From contig JBEKDJ010000324.1 of NCBI GenBank assembly GCA_050014415.1, positions 1-5,723 on the forward strand: a stretch of DNA of 5,723 bases. The letters run 5' to 3'. A program made the position numbers and the translations under genes. The notes below the pieces were generated by a model. The model was not told the origin of the DNA, searched no databases, and saw only the letters and a list, made by a program, of their open reading frames with translations. The DNA is from JBEKDJ01 sp050014415. GTDB taxonomy: Bacteria; Desulfobacterota; BSN033; UBA1163. Of this stretch, positions 1 to 5,214 are shown piece after piece (within the stretch, counting starts at the first letter, position 1; every line of letters begins with the position of its first letter).

Positions 1-385
1 CCGCTACTATCGAGCTTCAGCACAAAGATGTCATAGCTTCCGCTGTGAGCATGGAGCGGGCTCTGTCCGGCTCCGGCTGGGCCGTTCCAGGTTGCATCGC
101 TATCTCCCGTGACATAGACGTTTCCGCTGCTGTCTGTGGCAATGCCATGGCCTTCATCATAACCACTTGACCCATAAAAGGTGTGCCACTGATAGGAGCC
201 GCTGCTATCGAGCTTCAGCACAAACATGTCATAGCTTCCGCTGTGAGCATGGAGCGGGCTCTGTCCGGCTCCGGCTGGGCCGTTCCAGGTTGCATCGCTA
301 TATCCCGTGACATAGACGTTTCCGCTGCCGTCTGTGGCAATGCCATAGCCTTCATCATAACCACTTGACCCATAAAAGGTGTGCC
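1..385 (-). repeat. Tandem 198-bp intragenic repeat encoding SBBP units
   Basis: Positions 1-187 match 199-385 at an offset of exactly 198 bases, with only five differences (6/204, 27/225, 104/302, 131/329, 149/347). The period equals 66 codons, so the reading frame is kept. The similarity stops just past W232, where the repeat meets the N-terminal domain. At least two units are present and more probably continue beyond the left edge. Confidence 0.95.
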
Positions 386-1079
386 ACGCATAGGTCGGGT
401 CGATTGTGAGCGGGTAGTTGGGGTCGTATTTGCCTACGCTGAAGCCGACCTCACCCCCTGTGACCCTGAAGGCCACCTCCACCGGCACACGCTTCCCCCC
501 AATCTCCTGCCACCCCACCGGTGACGACTCCGTCAGGTAGCCACGCTCATACTTGAACTTGAGCGAACCGTCCCTCTGCGCCTCCACCGGTACGTTATAC
601 CGCAACCGTATCTTCGAAACGTCTGCCCGAGGTCCAATATGATACGTGCTCTCAGCTATACCCCCCTCTCTGGGTTCATACGTCAGGCTGATGCCCTCCC
701 AGAGATTCTGATAAACCACCCTGCCCAGGGAGGGAACCTTCGATTTATTGCCCGTCTCCTGTCCCTCTACAGCCGTCTTCGGCATCACCCCCAGTGTGCC
801 GAGAAACTCGACGCTCAGCGCATGATCCAGGGAGGCAAAGTATACCTTCTTAGGCTGAAAACCCAAGAGATGGCCTCCTGCCTTGAATCGCAGCATATTG
901 CTTCCTGCCCCCGAGCCGCTCAATGCAACAACCTCTTCCCTTGAGGCGACCTGAGCTGACGCGTGCAAGCCCGCTCCGGCAGAAGCAAGGGGACCCGATG
1001 GCTCCGCCTGCGTGGAGGATACAAAGGTCACCAAAAAAAACGCAATCAACAGAACTGATAGACAATGTCCTTTCCTCAT
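1..1079 (-). CDS. Secreted SBBP (beta-propeller) repeat protein with DUF7948-like N-terminal domain, 3' end outside window
   Basis: The frame is open from ATG at 1079 to the left edge (359 full codons, no stop). A Shine-Dalgarno GGAGGTAG lies at 1084-1091, five bases before the ATG. Residues 1-25 form a signal peptide: basic MRKGH, a hydrophobic run LLIAFFLVTFV, and a cleavage site TQA|EP, so the protein is exported. Residues about 40-228 match the DUF7948-type domain that precedes SBBP repeats, with cues such as VVYQNLWEGISLTYEP, STYHIGPRADVSKIRLRY, SSPVGWQEIGGKRVPVEV and YDPNYPLTIDP. From W232 on, 66-residue SBBP units follow (WHTFYGSSGYDEGYGIATDG, then SGNVYVTG, DATWNGP and YDMFVLKLDSSG). 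One is complete and a second reaches the edge. The family is thought to form cell-surface or secreted beta-propellers, often in long multi-repeat proteins; ligand and role are unknown. The family call is firm; any adhesion function is inference. Confidence 0.9.
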   Translation of the reverse strand, partial: MRKGHCLSVLLIAFFLVTFVSSTQAEPSGPLASAGAGLHASAQVASREEVVALSGSGAGSNMLRFKAGGHLLGFQPKKVYFASLDHALSVEFLGTLGVMPKTAVEGQETGNKSKVPSLGRVVYQNLWEGISLTYEPREGGIAESTYHIGPRADVSKIRLRYNVPVEAQRDGSLKFKYERGYLTESSPVGWQEIGGKRVPVEVAFRVTGGEVGFSVGKYDPNYPLTIDPTYAWHTFYGSSGYDEGYGIATDGSGNVYVTGYSDATWNGPAGAGQSPLHAHSGSYDMFVLKLDSSGSYQWHTFYGSSGYDEGHGIATDSSGNVYVTGDSDATWNGPAGAGQSPLHAHSGSYDIFVLKLDSS

Positions 1080-1083
1080 GGAA

Positions 1084-1269
1084 CTACCTCCCTAAATCAA
1101 GAATCTGTTTATCATGAATGATCCCAAATGTTGCATTGAAAATGTAGTTGGGAGTATCGAAGATAACGTAGTTGAATAAGTTGAATGACTCCATCCTCCT
1201 CTTGTTAGCCTCTATTTTCTTTAGATAATAAGTGTCAAAAGTGTCTGATCGGGCTGTTGTATTGCTCAA
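1084..1269 (-). CDS. Small ORF of unknown function directly upstream of the SBBP gene
   Basis: This is a 61-codon frame starting at TTG (1269), with only a weak AGGGA before it and an in-frame TAA four codons upstream. Codon use looks coding: many codons end in C or T, for example the run reading FNLFNYVIFDTPNYIFNATF. The stop TAG overlaps the Shine-Dalgarno of the SBBP gene and lies 4 bases before its ATG, an arrangement typical of translational coupling. The product is basic in the middle (KKIEANKRR) and rich in aromatic residues and Asn near the end, with no signal peptide or clear membrane helix. I do not recognise a family. It could be a real small protein, or the decayed 3' end of a longer gene that once included the upstream frame. 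Confidence 0.35.
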   Translation of the reverse strand: MSNTTARSDTFDTYYLKKIEANKRRMESFNLFNYVIFDTPNYIFNATFGIIHDKQILDLGR

Positions 1270-1326
1270 ATCCCTGATTTAATAACCTCATAAATTTACA
1301 TTGACTTTATCAAACTGGGCCATACG

Positions 1327-1590
1327 CTATGGGCCAATGGTAAATGGTCCTAATCTTGCCCTTTCGACGGAAAAGCTATCAATCGATAGGGAGTAGACTT
1401 TCTTGTCACCATAATATTCAACGATAGTGAACCCTTTGCCGTAGGCTAATTTGGAGGAGGGAGTAAATTCTCCCGAAACCTTCTTGTCTTTCCTCTGATT
1501 CAGGAAGAATAAAAAGGTACCTCCCAAAATTCCAAGAATCGAAAGTAAGAATTCTATTTTAGTAGCTAACCTTCTTCGCTGAAGCTTCAT
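1327..1590 (-). CDS. Short membrane-anchored protein of unknown function, probably truncated by an in-frame TAG
   Basis: An 87-codon ORF starts at ATG 1590 with AAGGTAGG about 8 bases upstream as a plausible Shine-Dalgarno. Basic residues MKLQRRR precede one hydrophobic segment at about residues 13-30 (IEFLLSILGILGGTFLFF), then a positively charged QRKDKK. This suggests a single N-terminal helix with the rest outside the membrane or in the periplasm. The soluble part (FTIVEYYGDKKVYSLSIDSF, then VERARLGPFTIGP) reads like a compact beta-rich domain that stops abruptly. After the TAG at 1327-1329 the same frame continues RMAQFDKVNVNL to a TGA at 1288-1290, so the original gene may have been 100 codons or longer. 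No family recognised. It lies on the same strand as the SBBP gene, 57 bases before the next ORF. Confidence 0.5.
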   Translation of the reverse strand: MKLQRRRLATKIEFLLSILGILGGTFLFFLNQRKDKKVSGEFTPSSKLAYGKGFTIVEYYGDKKVYSLSIDSFSVERARLGPFTIGP

Positions 1591-1714
1591 TAGACGCCTA
1601 CCTTGGTTTTTGGGATCGCACGTTCAAAATTCAATTATGTTTTTGTGTTTCAATGAGATTGTGATAGATGCCACCTACTTTTCTGCACTTCTCTTTTTTC
1701 CCTATCAAAAAACA

Positions 1715-1747
1715 AAGGCTGGCCTTGTTATTTCGAGTGCCAGGCTT
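1715..1747. repeat. Imperfect palindrome, copy 1 of a 33-bp dispersed repeat
   Basis: Arms AAGGCTGGC (1715-1723) and GCCAGGCTT (1739-1747) pair with one mismatch around a 15-base loop. The same 33 bases recur at 2334-2366 with 26 of 33 identical; five of the seven differences lie in the loop or its edges. The pattern is that of a REP/BIME-type palindrome. Confidence 0.6.
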
Positions 1748-1968
1748 ATGGAATTCCTTTCCACCACTTCCCCCCAAATTATAAGGGTGGTTAATCCTTA
1801 TGTTAAAAGGCCCATCTTGAATGAAAAATCACGTCACATTGTGCTTTTCTTCTATGGAGGGGCTTATATTATACAGAACAAACAAAAGATTTTGTCAAAA
1901 GAATATTTGATCGTCTTTCCAAAGGGTGGATGATCTAACCCAATTTATAGGGTTCACTTAGCTTAATC

Positions 1969-1984
1969 TATAGGAGTTCCTATA
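1969..1984. repeat. Perfect 7-bp inverted repeat
   Basis: TATAGGA-GT-TCCTATA. The two-base gap makes this more like a protein-binding dyad or cruciform seed than an RNA hairpin. It lies 10 bases before another inverted repeat. Function unknown. Confidence 0.5.
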
Positions 1985-1994
1985 TGTATGCACA

Positions 1995-2013
1995 TAATGG
2001 AGGATATCCATTA
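1995..2013. repeat. Perfect 7-bp inverted repeat, 5-base loop
   Basis: TAATGGA-GGATA-TCCATTA. It is not followed by a T tract on either strand, so it is not a standard terminator. Confidence 0.5.
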
Positions 2014-2050
2014 CGGCAAGAATAACCGTTAGTTGGAGAAAATATTGAAG

Positions 2051-2069
2051 GCTCCTTCCCATAAGGAGC
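2051..2069. repeat. Perfect 7-bp hairpin, 5-base loop
   Basis: GCTCCTT-CCCAT-AAGGAGC. GC-rich enough to fold as RNA. No T run follows directly on either strand, so a terminator role is not supported. The arm AAGGAGC resembles a Shine-Dalgarno, but no ORF follows it. Confidence 0.5.
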
Positions 2070-2249
2070 AATTCATGTGCCATAAAAAAATAAATCTATA
2101 ACTCTCCGATTTTTAAAGCCTTTCTTCTATTCTTAGGAATTTGATTTTTTTGGGAAGCGGAAGAGATTTTCACAAAATATCCAATTTGTTTCTCTATTTA
2201 CCCCATTAGAAAGCCGCGCCATTCACTGGCAGAGATGATATAAATAATA

Positions 2250-2284
2250 CTTCAATCCCTCCCGTGGTCGGGTCTTTTCGACAC
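2250..2284 (-). repeat. Isolated CRISPR-repeat-like unit (single copy)
   Basis: Read on the minus strand, this 35-base segment begins GTGTCGAAAAGACCCGACCA and ends GGGAGGGATTGAAG. It has a central hairpin CCCG/CGGG and the GGGATTGAA(A/G) tail common in type I and III CRISPR repeats. I find no second copy within one spacer length on either side and no cas gene in the window, so this is not an array. It may be a relic or a chance resemblance. Confidence 0.25.
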
Positions 2285-2316
2285 AGAAAGGGCGAGGTCA
2301 AAGCCTCGTACTTTCT
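2285..2316. repeat. Two-part stem-loop
   Basis: Outer arms AGAAAG (2285-2290) and CTTTCT (2311-2316) and inner arms CGAGG (2293-2297) and CCTCG (2304-2308) pair perfectly, separated by a 2x2 internal loop, with a 6-base apical loop. It directly adjoins the CRISPR-like unit. There is no T tract after it on the plus strand. It could be part of a structured RNA. Confidence 0.55.
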
Positions 2317-2333
2317 AACAGGGTTTACTGGAG

Positions 2334-2366
2334 AAGCCTAGCCTCGTTGTTTCAAGCACCAGGCTT
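2334..2366. repeat. Imperfect palindrome, copy 2 of the 33-bp dispersed repeat
   Basis: Outer arms AAGCCT and AGGCTT pair perfectly. The segment matches 1715-1747 at 26 of 33 positions. A base that broke the outer stem in copy 1 is paired here, so the fold is kept while the sequence drifts. Confidence 0.55.
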
Positions 2367-2411
2367 TATAAATTGCTCCTTTTTTCCATATCCCACTCTC
2401 CTCTCTTATCC

Positions 2412-2431
2412 CGCACTTTATCAAAAGTGCG
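2412..2431. repeat. Perfect 8-bp hairpin with ATCA loop
   Basis: CGCACTTT-ATCA-AAAGTGCG is the strongest simple hairpin in the region. It is not followed by a T run on either strand. It could be a small structured element or a transposon foot; its location about 250 bases before the RAYT remnant is worth noting. Confidence 0.55.
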
Positions 2432-2682
2432 TGGTTTACATCAGAGAAGGTGGCTAACCTTAAGAAAGGAATATCCTGTAGATTAAGAATTATTTCATGA
2501 CTTTCCTTCGGCTGTATAGTCTATTCAGGAATGTAGTGGGTTATTGAATTCGCAGATAGCTGTATTAACGACACAAAAGGAAAGATTTGTCAAGAAATTC
2601 TTTAGGAAGGTACCGAAGAGAGGTCGGAAAGTGATCTATGGGAAGTTTAGACGGGAGATTGTGGGGATTCTGCGGAGGTTAG

Positions 2683-2838
2683 AGGGCGAGGAGGTTGTTT
2701 TGTCAGTTGGCGGTAGGGAAGATGGGCTATCCTGGAGCAGAAGTTGCTCGCCACCTTAGGGTTACGACCTCTTCAGTGAATCGGTTGGCCGTTTCTGATG
2801 AGACACCGGGTTTGAAGAAGTATTCTAGAATGTTTTAG
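2683..2838 (+). pseudogene. C-terminal remnant of a REP-associated tyrosine transposase (RAYT, Y1/IS200-like)
   Basis: From 2683 one frame reads RARRLFCQLAVGKMGYPGAE, then VARHLRVTTSSVNRLAVSDE, then TPGLKKYSRMF and TAG at 2836-2838. This is the typical tail of RAYT proteins: a LFCxLAVxxxGYxGAEVAR helix followed by a helix-turn-helix (LRVTTSSVNRL) ahead of the C-terminus. The expected upstream HUH/tyrosine catalytic domain is absent. Just upstream the same frame has a TAG (2680-2682), and family-like residues (GDSAEVR) continue only in another frame, so at least one frameshift is present. RAYTs act on REP palindromes, which connects this piece with the palindromes at 1715 and 2334. It is about 51 codons of a protein normally near 200-320 residues, so it is not functional. 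The family call rests on memory of the motif. Confidence 0.65.
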
Positions 2839-3298
2839 AACCAACGTCCGAAAGCGCCGATGAAAACCGGCAGGGTGTTGTGAATGAAAGAGTCATACGA
2901 TGAAGGTATAGCGAGCTACATCGGCCCCGAGTCATGCGCCGGAGCTCGTGAGAGTTCAGGTGAAGCGTTGACAGGGGTATGTGCGGGCCGGGTATTGAGC
3001 CCTGGAATGGTTCTTGATTTCAGGGTGCCGACGTCGTGGACGTGGCGGAAGGCAACACGGTGTACATCGATAACGCGAGAAGTGCACGGAGCCTGCGCGG
3101 TCGTAGACCCCGGGCACACACGGAAACACCTTGCACGGGAATCGGGAGATCCCATGGCCGCCTCTGTTCGCAAGGGAACGGAGGCCGCGTCGGGAAGTCC
3201 GAGGACGCAAGCCGATGATGAGAGGTCATGGGAAGTCGGACAATTCCATAGTACAGAGGAAGTCTTCGAACAAAGTCCGTCAAAGGACCACGGAGAGG

Positions 3299-3412
3299 AT
3301 GGAGGGAAGGGAGTTGGCCAAGGGGAAGACGCTTGAGCAAACCACGCTCTGGACTCACGGCCGGGGAGGCTTGCCTAGTGCGCTTGAGTGGATACGGGAA
3401 GCGGACCTTTAG
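3299..3412 (+). pseudogene. N-terminal remnant of the group II intron-encoded reverse transcriptase (LtrA-like)
   Basis: ATG at 3299 opens MEGRELAKGKTLEQTTLWTH, then GRGGLPSALEWIREADL and TAG at 3410-3412. This matches the leader of intron-encoded proteins of this class (an MEGRE.. start and an ALxxIRxxA helix just before the RT-0 motif RFTALLHH). The next bases (GCGCCTTCACG, TCATCACCTGAG) look like pieces of that RT-0 motif with bases missing. Domain V follows about 28 bases after the stop. RT blocks 1-7 with the YADD site, the X/maturase domain and any endonuclease domain are all missing. The deletion therefore joins RT-0 to the end of domain IV. No activity is possible. Confidence 0.65.
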
Positions 3413-3440
3413 TGCGCCTTCACGTCATCACCTGAGGCAA

Positions 3441-3513
3441 GAGCCGTATGAGGTAATTCCTCAAGTACGGATCTGTGCGGGGGGCGCTGGGCAACCAGCG
3501 TCCCTACCGCGAC
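3441..3513 (+). ncRNA. Group II intron domains V and VI
   Basis: Domain V (3441-3473) has the AGC catalytic triad at 3442-3444, a lower stem GAGCCGTA pairing with TACGGATC, a two-base bulge AG at 3464-3465, and an upper stem TGAGG/CCTCA with a five-base loop TAATT. The third pair of the lower stem is G-A, where a G-U wobble is usual, and the apical loop is not a plain GNRA tetraloop. Domain VI (about 3475-3513) has CGCTGG/CCAGCG closed by a GCAA tetraloop, a basal GCGG/CCGC helix, and an unpaired A at 3506, seven bases from the 3' end, as the expected branch point. The architecture is clear; catalytic competence cannot be judged from sequence alone. Confidence 0.85.
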
Positions 3514-3575
3514 CCTTTCTTGACGTTGCCATAAAGTCGGAAAGACTGGGGATAAGAAAACGGGTTCGGGAAAGG

Positions 3576-3668
3576 AAGATCTTTGATTTTGATAGCGGCA
3601 TTACTCTTCACTCTTTCATAAAATATGCCTATGACGAGGTCGGCAATATAGTACAAATGGGTTTGTAG
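3576..3668 (+). pseudogene. RHS/YD-repeat protein fragment
   Basis: In one frame the sequence reads KIFDFDSGITLHSFIKYAYD and then EVGNIVQMGL, followed by TAG at 3666-3668. YxYDEVGNI is the signature of the YD (RHS) repeat found in large secreted or toxin-delivering RHS proteins. Only one repeat is recognisable. There is no start, no upstream repeats and no toxin domain, and the segment begins some 60 bases after the intron end. It is a scrap of a once larger gene, or the tail of an RHS gene disrupted by the intron; no matching upstream half is visible before the intron. Confidence 0.55.
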
Positions 3669-3740
3669 TAGCTTCACACCCTGGAGAATAACCACTCTGG
3701 AAAGTCCTGCCATGAAACAGCGAGGTTGTTGGACGGAAGT

Positions 3741-3995
3741 TTAACTGTTTTTTTTGACACGGCACACCACAAGACCTGTATCTGCAGCATCACCTCGAGC
3801 AAGCTCTTTTAACTCATTCGGCGACTCCACACGTTTGACTACTGGAGTAGCGGTTAGTTAGATCCCAATAGGGAAAAGCTTCTCACCCACCTGAATTGTT
3901 AAAAGACTCCGCTTTTCATTTGGCTTTTCTTCTTGACAAGAGATTACAGCCAGTGTTAACGTCTCCGCATATCTTGACAGAACTTTAAGAATCAT
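3741..3995 (-). pseudogene. Broken ORF of unknown identity, interrupted by one stop codon
   Basis: From ATG 3995 (no Shine-Dalgarno seen) the minus-strand frame gives 45 codons, including TLTLAVISCQEEKPNEKRSL and then LTIQVGEKLFPIGI, with a TAA at 3858-3860. It then continues for 38 codons (LTATPVVKRVESPNELKELA, RGDAADTGLVVCRVKKNS) to TAA at 3741-3743. The second half has strong coding character, with many GNN codons (GTA GTC, GGT GAT GCT GCA GAT). VISC resembles a lipobox, which could make the first part a lipoprotein signal, but the hydrophobic core is short and contains a Glu, so this is doubtful. No family recognised. The frame overlaps the promoter of the plus-strand regulator, which argues that it is a relic. 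Confidence 0.35.
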
Positions 3996-4000
3996 ATAAT
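3974..4000 (+). promoter_or_regulatory. Sigma-70-type promoter for the LacI-family gene
   Basis: TTGACA (3974-3979) and TATAAT (3995-4000) are both perfect hexamers, but the spacer is 15 bases. With TAATAC (3997-4002) as the -10 the spacer is 17. The flanks are AT-rich. The start site would lie near 4007-4010, giving a 5' leader of about 65 bases that contains the operator at 4054. Confidence 0.65.
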
Positions 4001-4053
4001 ACATTGATTTTATTAATTATTTATGTCATATGTTGAAAATTCTATGTTTTTGT

Positions 4054-4065
4054 GTTACCGTTAAC
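4054..4065. promoter_or_regulatory. Putative LacI/GalR-family operator
   Basis: GTTACCGTTAAC is an inverted repeat with a central CG (10 of 12 positions symmetric; 14 of 18 if extended to 4051-4068), the hallmark of LacI/GalR-family sites. It differs at one base from the GTTACCGGTAAC core known for GntR/IdnR. It ends 8 bases before the regulator's ATG, so binding would block transcript elongation or early initiation; autoregulation is inferred. A second GTTAAC occurs at 3955-3960, upstream of the -35, but without a central CG. Confidence 0.5.
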
Positions 4066-4073
4066 GCAAGACT

Positions 4074-5180
4074 ATGGAAGAGACGCTCAAAACGACAAGA
4101 AAGACTACCATTAGGGATATTGCTCAAATGGCCAATGTTTCTCATACCACGGTTTCAAGGGCCCTTAATGACAAATCTCGTATTCGAAAAGGGACCAAGG
4201 AAAGAATCCTCTCCATCGCAAAAGAGCTTAACTACCAGCCCAACTTCATCGCTCGAAGTTTAGTGATGAAACGGACCAAGACATTGGGTCTCGTCATTAC
4301 CACGATTGCGAACCCATTCTATACAGAGTTGGCCCAGGGTATCGAGGCAACGGCAAGGGGATTGGGATATAACATCATCCTCTGTTGCACCCATTCCGAT
4401 CTCTCCGTCGAGAAACAGTATATCGATATGCTCCAAAGTAAAGGAGTGGATGGGATCATCTTCTCCTCTGCCCACATCGAAGATCCAAATATTCTGGGTT
4501 TAGCAGAAGAAGGATTTCCTATCATTCTTGTCAATCGAAGAACCTATCATCCCTTTATGAGGGAAAAAGTGGATTATGTGGGTGTGGATAACATAAAGGG
4601 TGGTTTTTTGGCCGTCGAGCATCTGATTAGGCTTGGTCATGATCGGATAGGGGTGATCGGCGGATCTTCAGAATCTTCTGTTGGGTTTGAGCGCCTGGAA
4701 GGTGGGAAGAAAGCCCTTGAGGCCTATGGTTTGGAGCAGAGAGAAGATTACTTTTTAGAGGGTGATTTCTTAAGGGATTCTGGCTATCAGGGCGGAAAAC
4801 GATTTCTTAAAATGGCTGAGCCACCCACGGCTATCTTCGTGACTAACGACTATATGGCCTTAGGCGCCTATCAGGCAGTCCTGGAGGAGGGTTTTAGAAT
4901 TCCGGAGGAGATTGCATTAATTGGGTTCAACGATATTGAGTTTACAGCGATCAAAGGAGTGGAGCTGACAACGATTGGCCAGAAGAAGTACGAGATGGGT
5001 GCTCTTTCCGTGAAGACGTTGGTTGAGAAGATCGAGGGAAGGAAATCCGGGCCTTCGGAAGAGATCATCTTGGAGCCTGAGTTGATCATTCGTAAGACCT
5101 GTGGTTTTCACTCAAGAGGTTATCAATTGAGGGATTCGGAAAAGCGATTCAATCCAATATCACTGAACCACCATTCGTAA
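4074..5180 (+). CDS. LacI/GalR-family transcriptional regulator
   Basis: A complete 368-residue protein. Residues 12-32 form the LacI-type helix-turn-helix (TIRDIAQMANVSHTTVSRAL) with H24, T25 and R29 at the base-reading positions. The hinge helix is YQPNFIARSL (54-63), where L63 is the minor-groove leucine. From about residue 70 a periplasmic-binding-protein-like sensor follows: LGLVITTIANPFYTELAQGI, GVDGIIFSSA, VDYVGVDNIKGG, FVTNDYMALGAYQAV, EIALIGFNDIEFTAIKGVEL, TTIGQKKYEMG. It normally binds a sugar or small metabolite and changes DNA affinity as a dimer in the cytoplasm; the ligand cannot be read from this sequence. It is about 20-30 residues longer than usual because of a polar C-terminal tail. 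The start is fixed by an in-frame TAA at 4062-4064; the ribosome-binding site is weak. The mdh gene follows after 34 bases. Confidence 0.95.
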   Translation: MEETLKTTRKTTIRDIAQMANVSHTTVSRALNDKSRIRKGTKERILSIAKELNYQPNFIARSLVMKRTKTLGLVITTIANPFYTELAQGIEATARGLGYNIILCCTHSDLSVEKQYIDMLQSKGVDGIIFSSAHIEDPNILGLAEEGFPIILVNRRTYHPFMREKVDYVGVDNIKGGFLAVEHLIRLGHDRIGVIGGSSESSVGFERLEGGKKALEAYGLEQREDYFLEGDFLRDSGYQGGKRFLKMAEPPTAIFVTNDYMALGAYQAVLEEGFRIPEEIALIGFNDIEFTAIKGVELTTIGQKKYEMGALSVKTLVEKIEGRKSGPSEEIILEPELIIRKTCGFHSRGYQLRDSEKRFNPISLNHHS

Positions 5181-5214
5181 AGGGACGGATGGCCACCAGC
5201 AAGGGGAGGGACTT

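Larger units (their letters stand above)
1591..2540. other. Long AT-rich stretch with many hairpins and no convincing gene
   Basis: About 950 bases between the minus-strand cluster and the RAYT remnant. The longest open frame here (1610-1933, plus, TTG start) has no Shine-Dalgarno and runs through a palindromic repeat, so I do not call it. The region holds at least seven inverted repeats, listed separately. The sequence may carry small RNAs, decayed genes or REP-like elements; nothing in it proves any of these. Confidence 0.6.
2839..3513 (+). mobile_element. Group II intron with its reverse-transcriptase ORF deleted, 5' end not recognised
   Basis: The sequence has the conserved ribozyme body known from bacterial group II introns of the RT-encoding type, for example CGGCAGGGTGTTGTGAATG at 2870, GTCGTAGACCCCGGGCAC near 3100, and GGGAATCGGGAGATCCCATG near 3137. 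Domains V and VI are at the 3' end, and the intron ends GCGAC at 3513 (AC agrees with the 3'-AY rule). Domain IV normally holds an ORF of about 420-480 codons; here it has only 37 codons (see separate entry), so about 1.2 kb or more was lost. No GTGYG 5' consensus is visible, and recognisable intron sequence starts right after the RAYT stop codon. So the element is 5'-truncated, or its 5' end is divergent. It cannot move by itself; splicing is doubtful without the 5' end. Confidence 0.75.

Noticed and set aside
183..368. 61-codon plus-strand ORF, and other plus-strand ORFs in 639-1117
   Set aside because: They are antisense readings of the SBBP gene, whose minus-strand frame is open, has a signal peptide and matches a known family.
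1610..1933. 107-codon plus-strand ORF
   Set aside because: It begins at TTG without a Shine-Dalgarno, lies in AT-rich sequence, reads through the palindrome at 1715-1747, and its product resembles no family I know.
2230..2340. A CRISPR array
   Set aside because: Only one repeat-like unit is present; there are no regularly spaced copies and no cas genes in the window.
2544..2759. 71-codon ORF over the RAYT region
   Set aside because: The family match is in a different frame from 2683 on, so this ORF is at best partly a shifted reading of the decayed gene; its end (SWSRSCSPP) is out of frame.
2884..3336. 150-codon ORF and several overlapping ORFs on both strands
   Set aside because: They read across the structured RNA of group II intron domains I-III. 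GC-rich ribozyme sequence often lacks stops by chance, and the products look non-protein-like.
3748..3755. Run of eight T as a rho-independent terminator
   Set aside because: No GC-rich hairpin lies just before it. On the minus strand it encodes the Lys-Lys-Asn end of the broken ORF.
3824..3848. Inverted repeat ACTCCA/TGGAGT as a regulatory hairpin
   Set aside because: Only 6 bp with a 13-base loop, inside a segment with coding character on the minus strand; likely chance.
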